DNA of 64,000 nucleotides, taken from Pseudarthrobacter sp. NS4. Its GTDB lineage: Bacteria > Actinomycetota > Actinomycetes > Actinomycetales > Micrococcaceae. The stretch lies in assembly GCF_024758005.1 (NCBI RefSeq), contig NZ_CP103288.1, positions 3,906,001 through 3,970,000 on the forward strand, given 5' to 3'. The position numbers and the translations under genes are program-made. Within the stretch, counting starts at the first letter, position 1; each line of letters begins with the position of its first letter. Below are positions 38,463 to 46,787 of this stretch, piece after piece. The notes below the pieces were generated by a model. It was not told the DNA's origin, ran no database searches, and was given only the letters and a program-made list of their open reading frames with translations.

Positions 38463-39425
38463 ATGAGCACGAAGGTGGAAAAACGCATTCTGGTGAACGT
38501 ACCGGTGAGCACGGCCTACAACCAGTGGACCCAGTTCGAGGACTTCCCGCACTTCATGGGCGGTGTCAAGACTGTCACGCAGCTCAGTGACGATCGGCTG
38601 GAGTGGGTAGCCGAGATCGGCGGCGTCCGCCGGCAGTGGGAAGCAAAGATTCTGGAGCAGGTACCGGACCGCAAGATCGCCTGGGCCGCTACGGAAGGCG
38701 CTACAAACGCGGGCGTTGTGGAATTTGAGGACATCGGCGGCGGACAGACGTCCGTGCAGCTGACGCTCGAATACGAGCCCGAAGGACTTATTGAGAAGGT
38801 GGGCGACAAGCTCAACGTGGTGGACCGGCAGGCCGAAGCAGACCTGCAGCGGTTCAAGGAATTCATTGAGGATGAAGGTTACGCCAGCGGCGCCTGGCGC
38901 GGCGCCGTCAACCCCGGTGCCACCGTGGGCACGCCCGGCGTGGAAGACGCCGCCGGGTCCCGCGGCGACTCCGGCAAGGCAGGCGTCTCAGGCAAGGTCG
39001 CCGCTGGACTCGGCGTAGCCGCAGCCGCCGGCGCAGCAGCTGCCATGGCGGCCGGCACCAACAAGGAGACAACTGCGGCTGCCGATGAAACGGTAACTCC
39101 AGCGACTACCGGGGAACCGGCCACCGTTACGCCGATCACGTCTGACACCACGACAGACACCACAACAACGGGGACGGCGGGCACGACTGGCACCACGGGT
39201 ACCGCGGGTACGGCTGCGGCAGCCGGCTCCACCGGTTCGCTCGCCGATCTGGGCGATGACAGGATCGGGCACTCCTTCGACCAGACCAACGGCCTGGTGG
39301 ACACCACCGGCGAATCCGACGAGACGGTGGAAGGTGAGAACCTGAGCGCCGCTGAACGTGAAGGTGACGACCGCCGCCCCGATGGCGGCCTGCCGCCCAT
39401 CGGCGGCAACCTCGGCCAGCACTGA
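38463..39425 (+). CDS. SRPBCC family protein, copy 2, with long Ala/Thr/Gly-rich linker
   Basis: A 320-residue tandem paralogue of the preceding gene. The SRPBCC domain (1-145) is very close (MSTKVEKRILVNVPVSTAYN). A low-complexity linker (about 150-275) rich in Ala, Gly and Thr contains a hydrophobic AAGLGVAAAAGAAAAMAAG stretch and Thr repeats. The conserved tail SFDQTNGLVDTTGESDETVE and IGGNLGQH ends the protein. It follows copy 1 by 169 bp and ends at a very strong terminator. Confidence 0.85.
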   Translation: MSTKVEKRILVNVPVSTAYNQWTQFEDFPHFMGGVKTVTQLSDDRLEWVAEIGGVRRQWEAKILEQVPDRKIAWAATEGATNAGVVEFEDIGGGQTSVQLTLEYEPEGLIEKVGDKLNVVDRQAEADLQRFKEFIEDEGYASGAWRGAVNPGATVGTPGVEDAAGSRGDSGKAGVSGKVAAGLGVAAAAGAAAAMAAGTNKETTAAADETVTPATTGEPATVTPITSDTTTDTTTTGTAGTTGTTGTAGTAAAAGSTGSLADLGDDRIGHSFDQTNGLVDTTGESDETVEGENLSAAEREGDDRRPDGGLPPIGGNLGQH

Positions 39426-39444
39426 CCCGGACTGACCGCACGCC

Positions 39445-39484
39445 AAAGCGCCGCCCGCCTCTCCCCCGAGGCGGGCGGCGCTTT
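39445..39484. terminator. Rho-independent terminator between SRPBCC and PL11 genes
   Basis: Perfect 17-bp arms (AAAGCGCCGCCCGCCTC and complement) with a 6-nt loop, flanked by A and T runs on either side, so it can serve both convergent genes. Confidence 0.85.
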
Positions 39485-39528
39485 GCCGTTCCTGGCGGCT
39501 TGCGTATTCCGGTGCTACTTGCCCGGTG

Positions 39529-41523
39529 CTACTTGTCCGTGCCCGTGTAGGTCACGGACGGCATGGCAGGGGTTTCCATGCCTTCACCGATGAAGAAGCT
39601 CGGGTGCGGCGGCTGGTTGTAGGACACGTTCTGGTTGGCCACCCCCGTCCGGTACATGGGGTCGTGCATCAGGGTGCGGAGCCGCACCTCGGTGGGTGAG
39701 GTGCTGGTGTAGATCCGCAGTTCGGTGCTGTCAGACGACGGGAACACCAGTTCCTCGCGCCAGTCACCCAGCAGGTCTGCCTGCAGGGACGGGTTGCCCT
39801 TGGTGTGGTTGTTGGTGCGGGCGCCGGTCGCGGTCAGCAGCCGGTCGCTGGATTCGGTTTCCCAGTTCCACTTCGAGATGGTGGGCACACCGACGCCGGC
39901 AGCGGCGTCAAAGTCGTGGTCCACGATCTCGCGGAGCAGGTCGCCGTCCCACCAGGCCATGAAGTTGGCCGCCGGGATCTTATTCGCGATCAGTTCGCCC
40001 TTGGCCGAGCGCAGCTCGCCAACCGGTGAGTTCCAGGCGCCGCCGCCGCCCACAGCCCAGCTCTCTGAGCCCGGGAAACGGGGGTCGATGTCGCCGGTGG
40101 CGCCGCGCCCGGTGTCCCGCGTGGCGGGAATGTTCCAAAGAATTTCACCGGTGGCAGCGTCACGGAAGGTGGCTCCCCGGTTGCCGCTCTGGCCCATGCT
40201 CTCGTGTACGGCGAATGTCTCAAGGCCCGGACGGGACGGATCGAGATTGCCGGTGTGGATAGCATCGCCGTGGCCCAGCTTGGTGTTGTAGAGCGGTTTG
40301 CCGTCATCGTCGATGGTCATGGAGCCGAAGACGAACTCGTCCTTGCCGTCCTGGTCCACGTCCGCCACGGAGAGGTTGTGGTTGCCCTGTCCCCTGTACT
40401 CTGCGCCGGCGATGTCCGAATCAAAGGTCCAGCGCTTCACCAGCTTGCCGTCCACCAGGTCATAGGTGACCAGGACGGTGCGGGTGTAGTAGCCGCGGCT
40501 GAACATCAGGGACGGCTTCTCTCCATCAAGGTAGGCGACGCCGGCCAGGAACCGGTCCACGCGGTTGCCGTAGCCGTCACCCCAGGCGGAGACGTTGCCG
40601 CGGGGCGGGTCGTAGGGCACGGTGTCCATGATGGTGCCTGTGGCCCCGTTGAACACGGTGAGGAATTCCGGGCCGGACAGGATGTAGCCGCCGCTGTTGC
40701 GGTGATCGGCTGCGGGGTCACCGATAACGGTGCCCGCGGCGTCCTTGGTGCCGTCAGCGGTCTTGAAGGAGACCTCTGCCTTGCCGTCGCCATCGAAGTC
40801 GTAAGCCATCAGCTGGGTGTAGTGGGCGCCGGCGCGGATGTTGTGGCCGAGGTCGATGCGCCAGAGCTTGGTGCCGTCCATCTTGTACGCGTCCACGTAC
40901 ACGTTGCCAGTGAAGCCGGACCTGGAGTTGTCCTGGGCGTTGGACGGGTTCCACAGTTGGATGATCTCGTGGCTGCCGTCGCCGTCCAGGTCCGCCACCG
41001 TGGCGTCATTGGCAGTATAGGTGTAGGGCTTGCCGTCCTTGCTGACGCCGTCGGCCGGTTTGTCCAGCTTGATGGACAGGTAGTCCTGCGCCAGCGGGAT
41101 GAATTCCGCGCTGAGCTTGTCCTGGCCGTTGCCATTGCCCACGGCCTTGATGACGTACTTGGAGGCTGCCGTTCCGGCCGGATCAACATAGGTAGTGGTG
41201 TCCCGGATGGGCTCTTCGGTGAGCTGGACGCCGTCGCGGATCACGTGGAACCCGATGCTGTCCTTGTCCAGGCCAAGCATGCGCCAGCCGAGCGTGACGC
41301 CCTGGTCAGTGAGTACGGCCACCGGCGCCCGGTCCAGGTTCTCCACCTGGCGCTTGAGCGCCGACTTGCCGGATGCTTCCGGAAGCGCGGGGTTGGCCTG
41401 TGCCAGGGGAACCCCGGTAAAGGCGAGCGCTGCCGCGGTCAGTGAGGCAGCAGCAGCCAGGGGCGCCGCTTTCCAGGCCCTGCCGGCCCGGAACTTTGGG
41501 GAACATTTTGAGGGATAGAGCAA
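39529..41523 (-). CDS. Secreted rhamnogalacturonan lyase, PL11
   Basis: A 664-residue exoenzyme. A TTG start at 41523, 8 nt after AAAGGAG, gives a protein with a signal peptide (core APLAAAASLTAAALAFTGVPL, cleavage after AQA). The mature part has an N-terminal Ig-like domain (PVAVLTDQGVTLGWRML) and an eight-bladed propeller with repeated Ca2+-binding DLDGDGSHE, DFDGDGKAE and DVDQDGKDE loops, as in YesW/YesX. It cleaves the Rha-GalA backbone of rhamnogalacturonan I by beta-elimination. The promoter region carries two LacI-type sites. Oligosaccharides it releases could feed the cytoplasmic PcRGLX enzyme. Confidence 0.9.
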   Translation of the reverse strand: MLYPSKCSPKFRAGRAWKAAPLAAAASLTAAALAFTGVPLAQANPALPEASGKSALKRQVENLDRAPVAVLTDQGVTLGWRMLGLDKDSIGFHVIRDGVQLTEEPIRDTTTYVDPAGTAASKYVIKAVGNGNGQDKLSAEFIPLAQDYLSIKLDKPADGVSKDGKPYTYTANDATVADLDGDGSHEIIQLWNPSNAQDNSRSGFTGNVYVDAYKMDGTKLWRIDLGHNIRAGAHYTQLMAYDFDGDGKAEVSFKTADGTKDAAGTVIGDPAADHRNSGGYILSGPEFLTVFNGATGTIMDTVPYDPPRGNVSAWGDGYGNRVDRFLAGVAYLDGEKPSLMFSRGYYTRTVLVTYDLVDGKLVKRWTFDSDIAGAEYRGQGNHNLSVADVDQDGKDEFVFGSMTIDDDGKPLYNTKLGHGDAIHTGNLDPSRPGLETFAVHESMGQSGNRGATFRDAATGEILWNIPATRDTGRGATGDIDPRFPGSESWAVGGGGAWNSPVGELRSAKGELIANKIPAANFMAWWDGDLLREIVDHDFDAAAGVGVPTISKWNWETESSDRLLTATGARTNNHTKGNPSLQADLLGDWREELVFPSSDSTELRIYTSTSPTEVRLRTLMHDPMYRTGVANQNVSYNQPPHPSFFIGEGMETPAMPSVTYTGTDK

Positions 41524-41572
41524 GGGAACATCTCCTTTGATGCGGCGGCAGCTGAGTCTGCCGGGCCAACAG

Positions 41573-41584
41573 TTGGAACGTTTC
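41573..41584. promoter_or_regulatory. Second LacI-like half-palindrome in the PL11 leader
   Basis: TTGGAACGTTTC shows CG-centred symmetry (GAAC-GTTT-type) 50 bp upstream of the PL11 start. It could be an auxiliary operator in the transcribed leader. Confidence 0.4.
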
Positions 41585-41640
41585 ACTTAGACCGCCGGAT
41601 GGTCTCCGAGAAGATGACTCAAGGGGGTTCCGGCGCGATG

Positions 41641-41691
41641 GAAAACGCTTTCTGCCCTTTAGGTTTATCAGTGCCCCGCGAGTGGGGTCAA
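41641..41691 (-). promoter_or_regulatory. PL11 promoter with LacI-type operator
   Basis: On the minus strand TTGACC (41691-41686), an 18-bp spacer and TAAACC (41667-41662) form the promoter. The operator GAAAACGCTTTC (41641-41652) starts a few nt after the expected transcription start, a classic repressor position. Confidence 0.7.
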
Positions 41692-41704
41692 GGTTTTTTC
41701 GGTA

Positions 41705-42211
41705 CTAAATGGGAGAATTTGTTCTCTTGCTGTTCCTTGCTGCGACTGCCTCCAGTAGCGGCAGGGTGCGGGAAGGCATAACTTCCACCAGTGACATGGC
41801 CGTGCTGGTGCGTACGACGCCGGCAGCCGCCAACATCCTGTTGGTCACCCTGTGCAGGTCCGCCGGGTCCTTCGCCGCCACTTTGGCGAGCAGGTCGGCG
41901 TCACCCGTGGTGGCATGCATTTCGATGATTTCCGGAATGGTCCGCAGGGCCGCCATCGCCTCGTCGCTGGCGGACTGGCTGATCGAAATCGAGATGAAGC
42001 CAATCAGAGGGAGGCCCAGCGCCCCGGTCCGGACCCGCTGGCTGAACGGAGCCAGGGTGCCGTCACTGACCAGGCGCCGGAGCCGGGCATGGACAGTGTT
42101 GCGTGCCACGCCGAGTGTCCGGGACAGGGACAGGACCGTGGCCTGTGGATCCTGGTCAAGCGTGAGGAGGATCTCGGCATCAAGAGCGTCGATAAGGTGC
42201 ATAGTGAGCAT
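41705..42211 (-). CDS. AsnC/Lrp family regulator
   Basis: A 168-residue regulator with N-terminal winged helix (ILLTLDQDPQATVLSLSRTL then GVARNTVHARLRRLVSDGTL) and C-terminal RAM/effector domain (HATTGDADLLAKVAAKDPADL). It should sense an amino acid or related metabolite. The ATG at 42211 has AGGTGG nearby. Divergent, 91 bp from the aminotransferase gene, it likely controls that gene. Confidence 0.87.
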   Translation of the reverse strand: MLTMHLIDALDAEILLTLDQDPQATVLSLSRTLGVARNTVHARLRRLVSDGTLAPFSQRVRTGALGLPLIGFISISISQSASDEAMAALRTIPEIIEMHATTGDADLLAKVAAKDPADLHRVTNRMLAAAGVVRTSTAMSLVEVMPSRTLPLLEAVAARNSKRTNSPI

Positions 42212-42263
42212 TTTGCCACCTTGGGCAGGTCCCCGGCCCCGATCTGTCCTGCACAAGACAGCT

Positions 42264-42276
42264 GTGTTGCGCACAC
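42264..42276. promoter_or_regulatory. Small inverted repeat in the AsnC/aminotransferase intergenic region
   Basis: GTGT-TGCGC-ACAC lies between the divergent starts and could be part of an Lrp/AsnC site. Confidence 0.35.
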
Positions 42277-42302
42277 TTCCCGGAATATCCCACGATGCCT
42301 GC

Positions 42303-43397
42303 ATGACCAGCACCCTCCCCGAATCGGCAGCACCCGGGCTTCGCGCCGCCGTCGCAAAACTTCCCGCTTATGTCGCCGGCAAGAGCGCAGAGTCGGAACT
42401 GACTGCTGCCCTGGCTTCGAACGAAAGCCACTTCGCTCCCCTGCCATCCGTCGTCGACATGATCTCGGCAGAGGCCGGCAGGATCCACCGCTACCCGTCC
42501 ATGGGTGCCGTTGACGCCCGGGAAGCGCTCGCCCGGCACCACTCGGTGTCAGCCGATGAAGTCGCCGCCGGACCGGGAAGCTCGGGGGTGCTGCAGCAGA
42601 TCATCTCTGCTGTCTGCGATCCGGGCGACGAGGTTGTTTTTGCCTGGCGGTCCTTTGCGGCGTATCCGATCCTGGTCACGGTAGCCGGCGCGGTGCCTGT
42701 CCCCGTACCCCTGCTGGAGAACGAACACCACGACCTTGCAGCCATGGCCGCTGCCATCACCGGCCGTACCCGTCTGGTGATCCTCTGCTCCCCCAACAAC
42801 CCCACGGGCGTGTCCATTGCAGCGGAGCAGCTGGAGGAGTTCCTGCGGGCCGTCCCGCCGCGGGTCCTGGTGGTGCTGGACGAGGCCTATATCGAATACC
42901 GGCGCGGTCCCGGTCTGGACTCCCTCGAGTTCTACCGGCGGTACCCCAACCTGTGCATCCTGAGGACCTTTTCCAAGGCTTATGGGCTGGCCGGCCTGCG
43001 GATCGGTTATGCCATCGCCCGGCCTTCCGTGGCTGACGGCCTCCGCCGCACAGCGATCCCTTTTGGCGTCAACCGGATGGCGCAGGCTGCAGCCATGGCG
43101 TCCCTGGCAGCCGGGGATGAAATCCTGGCACGGACCAATGCAGTTGCCGGGGAACGCACCCGTGTCATCGCGGCACTCCGCAGCCTCGGTTGGAAGGTCC
43201 CGGACAGCCAGGCCAACTTCTACTGGCTCCGTGCCTCGGATGAGCTGCGCGGGCAGCTGCTGGGCGCCCTCGCCGAGGCGGACATCCTGGCCCGCGGATA
43301 CGTCGGAGACGGAGTCCGGATCACCCTGGCCAACAGGGAAACGAATGACCGCGTGCTGGCGGTTCTTTCCAACCGCGGGCGGTTTGCGGACCAGTGA
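42303..43397 (+). CDS. Histidinol-phosphate-like aminotransferase (PLP fold type I)
   Basis: A 364-residue class-II aminotransferase: ASNESHFAPLPSV (substrate end), GPGSSGVLQQ (phosphate), SPNNPTG, LDEAYIEY and the PLP-lysine segment TFSKAYGLAGLRIGYA. Enzymes of this group transaminate histidinol phosphate or aromatic amino acids. Because it sits outside a his operon and opposite an AsnC regulator, an aromatic aminotransferase role is likely; this is inference. The start follows the divergent intergenic region; the frame stays open upstream through the AsnC gene but only as antisense. Confidence 0.85.
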   Translation: MTSTLPESAAPGLRAAVAKLPAYVAGKSAESELTAALASNESHFAPLPSVVDMISAEAGRIHRYPSMGAVDAREALARHHSVSADEVAAGPGSSGVLQQIISAVCDPGDEVVFAWRSFAAYPILVTVAGAVPVPVPLLENEHHDLAAMAAAITGRTRLVILCSPNNPTGVSIAAEQLEEFLRAVPPRVLVVLDEAYIEYRRGPGLDSLEFYRRYPNLCILRTFSKAYGLAGLRIGYAIARPSVADGLRRTAIPFGVNRMAQAAAMASLAAGDEILARTNAVAGERTRVIAALRSLGWKVPDSQANFYWLRASDELRGQLLGALAEADILARGYVGDGVRITLANRETNDRVLAVLSNRGRFADQ

Positions 43398-44068
43398 GCA
43401 CCACGACTGCCACCACCACTGTCCCTGCCACCGCGGAAAAACGGACGACGGCGCTGCCCGCCACGCCGCCGTCGGCCGTCCGCCATTCCCTGGCTGAAGA
43501 CATCCTGGGCATCCTCACCGGCACGTTCGCCGCGTCCCTGGGCCTGTACCTGCTCAAATCCAGTGAAGCCGTCACCGGTGGAACGGCCGGGCTGGCGCTG
43601 CTGCTCAGCTACTCCATTCAACTGCCGTTCGGCGTCATCTTCATGGCAGTGAACCTGCCCTTCTTTGGCCTGGCGGTCTGGAAGAAAGGCTGGAACTTTG
43701 CCTTGCGCACAGGCGCAGCGATTGCCCTGGTCTCCGCCATGGCCAGCCTGCATCCGGCCGTGCTCGGGGCATTGGCTATCAACCCGGTGTACGGCGTGCT
43801 GGGCGGGAACCTGCTTGCCGGCGTCGGACTGCTGATCCTGTTCCGGCACAAATCCAGCCTCGGCGGCTTCAATATCCTGGCCCTGCTCCTGCAGGAGAAA
43901 TTGAAGTGGCGTGCCGGTTATGTGCAGATGGTGCTGGACGTGACCATCGTGCTCGCGGCGCTGGCGCTGGTGTCACCTTTGATGGTTCTCCTCTCCGCAG
44001 TGGGCGCCACCCTCCTGAACCTCATCCTCGCCCTGAACCACCGCCCCGGCCGCTACCTGGGAAAGTAG
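43394..44068 (+). CDS. YitT family membrane protein
   Basis: A 224-residue protein with a polar N-terminus (about 35 residues) and five to six membrane helices; GGTAGLALLLSYSIQLPFGVI and HKSSLGGFNILALLLQEKL are YitT family hallmarks, without the usual C-terminal soluble domain. Its GTG overlaps the aminotransferase TGA, so they are coupled. Function of the family is not settled; the context suggests amino-acid transport. Confidence 0.8.
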   Translation: MSTTTATTTVPATAEKRTTALPATPPSAVRHSLAEDILGILTGTFAASLGLYLLKSSEAVTGGTAGLALLLSYSIQLPFGVIFMAVNLPFFGLAVWKKGWNFALRTGAAIALVSAMASLHPAVLGALAINPVYGVLGGNLLAGVGLLILFRHKSSLGGFNILALLLQEKLKWRAGYVQMVLDVTIVLAALALVSPLMVLLSAVGATLLNLILALNHRPGRYLGK

Positions 44069-44145
44069 CCGCCGCCGGGCCCCGGGGAAGCTCCTACCTC
44101 CAGGCTTCTTCAGGAACAGCGCGGCGCGGACCCAGCTACCTCACA

Positions 44146-44197
44146 AAAGCTGGTTGGCAGCTGGCGTCGTGACGACGTTGGCTGCCAGCCGGTTTTT
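44146..44197. terminator. Rho-independent terminator after YitT gene
   Basis: A nested stem: CTGGTTGGCAGC with GCTGCCAGCCGG, enclosing CGTCGT/ACGACG, followed by five T. Confidence 0.75.
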
Positions 44198-44296
44198 CGT
44201 TGGGGGTTCAATTTCAAGAGCGTAAGAAAGGCCCGGCACGGCATCGATGCCCCATTCTGCTTACAATCGAAACCTCAATCGACTACTGAGGGACCC

Positions 44297-44635
44297 ATGA
44301 AGAAATTCGCTACAGCCCTGTTCGCCGCCGGTCTCGTTCTCTCCGCCACGGCCTGCTCCACCTCGCAACAACTGTCCACCGCTGAAACCTGCGAGCGGAT
44401 CCAGACCGTCGTGTCGAACCCTGCCAACAGCGCCGGCAAGACGGGCATGAACCGTCTTGCGAACCAGATCCGCCCCATTCACGCGGTGGCATCTGATGAT
44501 CTCAAGCCCGCCCTCGAGTCGATCCTCGAATACACGGACGAGCAGGCGAAAGAGACCCCGGACGAAGCCAAGCTCGCCGAACTCCAGGCAGACTACGAGC
44601 AGGCCGGCAACACCTACAGCCGGTTCTGCAGCTAG
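44297..44635 (+). CDS. Small lipoprotein, function unknown
   Basis: A 112-residue protein with a signal peptide and lipobox SATAC (Cys20). The mature part has ETCERIQTVVSNPANS and a helical, acidic C-terminus ending FCS, so two further cysteines may form a disulfide. Anchored on the outer face of the membrane. No family recognised. Confidence 0.75.
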   Translation: MKKFATALFAAGLVLSATACSTSQQLSTAETCERIQTVVSNPANSAGKTGMNRLANQIRPIHAVASDDLKPALESILEYTDEQAKETPDEAKLAELQADYEQAGNTYSRFCS

Positions 44636-44669
44636 GCATTACCTCGCTGAGCGGACCCGGCTGCCCCGG

Positions 44670-45604
44670 CTACAGGCTGGCCGGGTCCGTATTGGCGCCG
44701 CACAGGATTACGGCCACGCGCTCATACGGGCGCGGCACATAGGCGCCGGAGGCCAGGGCCGCGTATGCCGCCGCGGCACCATGCTCCACCACCATGCGGT
44801 AGCCGTCCCACAGCGCCGAGCGCGCGGCAACAATGTCGTCGTCGCTCACCAGGACGCTTTCGACGGCGGTGCGGACGGCCACGGAGAAGCCGATGTCTCC
44901 GATGCTGCGGGCACCCAGGGAGTCCGCGGCGACGCCGGACACCGCCACGTCCACAGGTTTTCCGGCGGACAGCGCTGCGTGCAAAGTCGGCGCTGTTTCC
45001 GGTTCCACGGCCACCACCTTTGCATGGCCTTCCACGGCAGCGGCGACTCCTGCCATCAGGCCGCCACCACCCACGGCGACCAGCACGGTATCCACACTTC
45101 GGAGCTGGTCCAGCAGTTCGGACCCTACGGTTCCTGCGCCGGCGGCGATCTCCGGCTGGTCGTAGGCGTGGCAGTACACGGCCCCGGTTTCCCGGGCGTG
45201 CGCCACGGCCGCCTGATAGGCCACTGCGTATTCCGTTCCGCCCTGCACCACCGTCGCACCAATGGCTACAAGCTTCCGGACCTTGACGGCCGGTGCCGCT
45301 GCAGGAACAAACACACTGTGGCCGGCACACCCAGCTGCGCCGCTGCGTAAGCATTGGCGAGGCCGGCGTTTCCACCGGAAGCGACCACCACTCCCACCTC
45401 CGTACGCAGTTCGCCGCGTTCCTTGCTGGCCAGGATCCGGTTGAGGGCTCCCCGGGCCTTGAAGGTCCCGGTGTGCTGCATGAATTCGCATTTGAACCAC
45501 ACCGGACCTGGAAAAGCGTCCCGGTCAGCTTCCATCACCGGGGTGAGCCGGGTGAGGCCGGCGGTCCGGCGCGCGGCCTGGTCCACGTCGCCGCGGGTAA
45601 TCAC
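44670..45604 (-). pseudogene. Serine/threonine dehydratase-like PLP enzyme, one frameshift
   Basis: The first part (GTG at 45604) contains the PLP-lysine motif TGTFKARGA (Lys49) and SGGNAGLANAYAAAQLGVPATV. At the (AC)n tract 45311-45316 the frame breaks; a 2-bp excess in a GTGTGT run explains it. The rest in the next frame is intact: FVPAAAPAVKVRKL, VGGGGLMAG (PLP phosphate loop), and ILCGANTDPASL. All motifs survive, so the break is recent or a sequence error. Family members deaminate Thr/Ser. It follows the small acidic protein gene with 1 bp between. Confidence 0.8.
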
Positions 45605-45605
45605 G

Positions 45606-45875
45606 TCAGACCTCGTCGTCCCAGGTTCCCGGTTCCTCCAGCGCTTCCTCGGGCTTGTGGTCCTGGGCAGGGGCGCCGCTACCGGTATACGATGCCGGAA
45701 CGGTGCCGGCCGCGTGCGCCTGCTGCTCTTCGCGGATGTTGGCCGCGTGGGGAAGCTCAGGGTGCTGCCCGCTTTGCGGGGCCTTCGTCACTTCAGGGCT
45801 GCTGTTGGGCTCGTCGGGATCGCCGGGCCCCCGAAGGTCAGCGGTGTTCTGGGGCTCGTCGTTCGAAGTTGTCAT
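45606..45875 (-). CDS. Small acidic disordered protein
   Basis: An 89-residue hydrophilic protein rich in Pro, Glu, Asp and Ala (MTTSNDEPQNTADLRGPGDP... EEALEEPGTWDDEV). It has no predicted fold. It precedes the dehydratase-like gene by 1 bp. Similar in composition to those at 28059 and 32943. Function unknown. Confidence 0.6.
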   Translation of the reverse strand: MTTSNDEPQNTADLRGPGDPDEPNSSPEVTKAPQSGQHPELPHAANIREEQQAHAAGTVPASYTGSGAPAQDHKPEEALEEPGTWDDEV

Positions 45876-46096
45876 GGTCCTGCCTTTCACCCTGGGGAAT
45901 TCTGGCTGTTCGGGGCCGGGCTGGAACCCGGCGCCGGTTTCAGCCTACTTCTGACCGCTGTGGTTCGCTGGTATCGGGACCGAACCTGTGAATTGCCTGG
46001 CGGAGCCTGTGAAAACCGGTCCGTTACCTGTGATCGCGACTCAGCAGGGACTTCGACGGAGTCCCCGGCGTTAACCCCATGGCGGAAGGAGGCCAC

Positions 46097-46711
46097 ATGA
46101 TTATTGTTCTTACCGGAATAGACGGTTCCGGCAAGTCCACGGCAGCCCACGCCCTGGTGTCGGCCGTTCAGGCCAAGGGCGGGAAAGCCCTGCTGTTGAA
46201 CAACCACGCGGGCAGGCGGAGCATGTCGGTCCTGCAGGCCAGATGGGGGGTTCGGCTGCCGGAACGCCTCGCTGACACGGTCGAAACCACCTTCCGGGTG
46301 TGGAACGTCCTGGTCTCCCACCTGCAGGCCAGCCGGTTCAACGGGCTGGTAGTGATGGACCGACACCTGTACTGCCAGCTGGCCCTGCGTGGTACGAACG
46401 GCATTCCCCGCGGCCGTCTCCTGCCGTGGCTTTTGGCGGTACTGCCCAGCCCGGCTGCCGTGATCCACCTCGAAATTGAACCCGATGAGGCACACCGGCG
46501 GATTGTCGCCCGCGGAACTGATGCGGAGACCCTCGAGGACCTGGTTGCCTTCCGCGACGCCTACTCGGCGCTGCCGGAATACGGAAGCTTCATCAAGGTG
46601 GACGCGGCCCTTCCCGCCCCGGAACTGGCAGAACGCCTTGAGCGCGTGATGAGCGGAGTCACCGCCAGCGAACACATTCCGTCAAGGGAAGCAGCCACAA
46701 AACGACACTAA
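46097..46711 (+). CDS. Thymidylate-kinase-like P-loop protein
   Basis: A 204-residue P-loop kinase: Walker A GIDGSGKSTAAHAL, DRHLYCQLALRG (DR motif of dTMP kinases), and PDEAHRRIVARGTDAE lid-like segment. It probably phosphorylates a nucleotide or small molecule; a true Tmk is usually more conserved. AAGGAGG is 5 nt before the ATG at 46097. Confidence 0.78.
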   Translation: MIIVLTGIDGSGKSTAAHALVSAVQAKGGKALLLNNHAGRRSMSVLQARWGVRLPERLADTVETTFRVWNVLVSHLQASRFNGLVVMDRHLYCQLALRGTNGIPRGRLLPWLLAVLPSPAAVIHLEIEPDEAHRRIVARGTDAETLEDLVAFRDAYSALPEYGSFIKVDAALPAPELAERLERVMSGVTASEHIPSREAATKRH

Positions 46712-46725
46712 AGGTGGACAGGACA

Positions 46726-46763
46726 AAAAGGTGGGCGGGACCAGCCGGTCCCGCCCACCTTTT
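46726..46763. terminator. Bidirectional terminator
   Basis: Perfect 17-bp arms (AAAAGGTGGGCGGGACC and complement), 4-nt loop, A-run before and T-run after, between convergent genes. Confidence 0.9.
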
Positions 46764-46787
46764 GTTGTTACAGCCAGGGCGTTGCGG

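Noticed and set aside
40204..41445. 413-codon plus-strand frame
   Set aside because: Antisense to the PL11 lyase, which has signal peptide and repeated calcium-binding motifs.
41709..42302. N-terminal extension of the aminotransferase
   Set aside because: The extension is antisense to the AsnC regulator; the family N-terminus and divergent promoter place the start at 42303.
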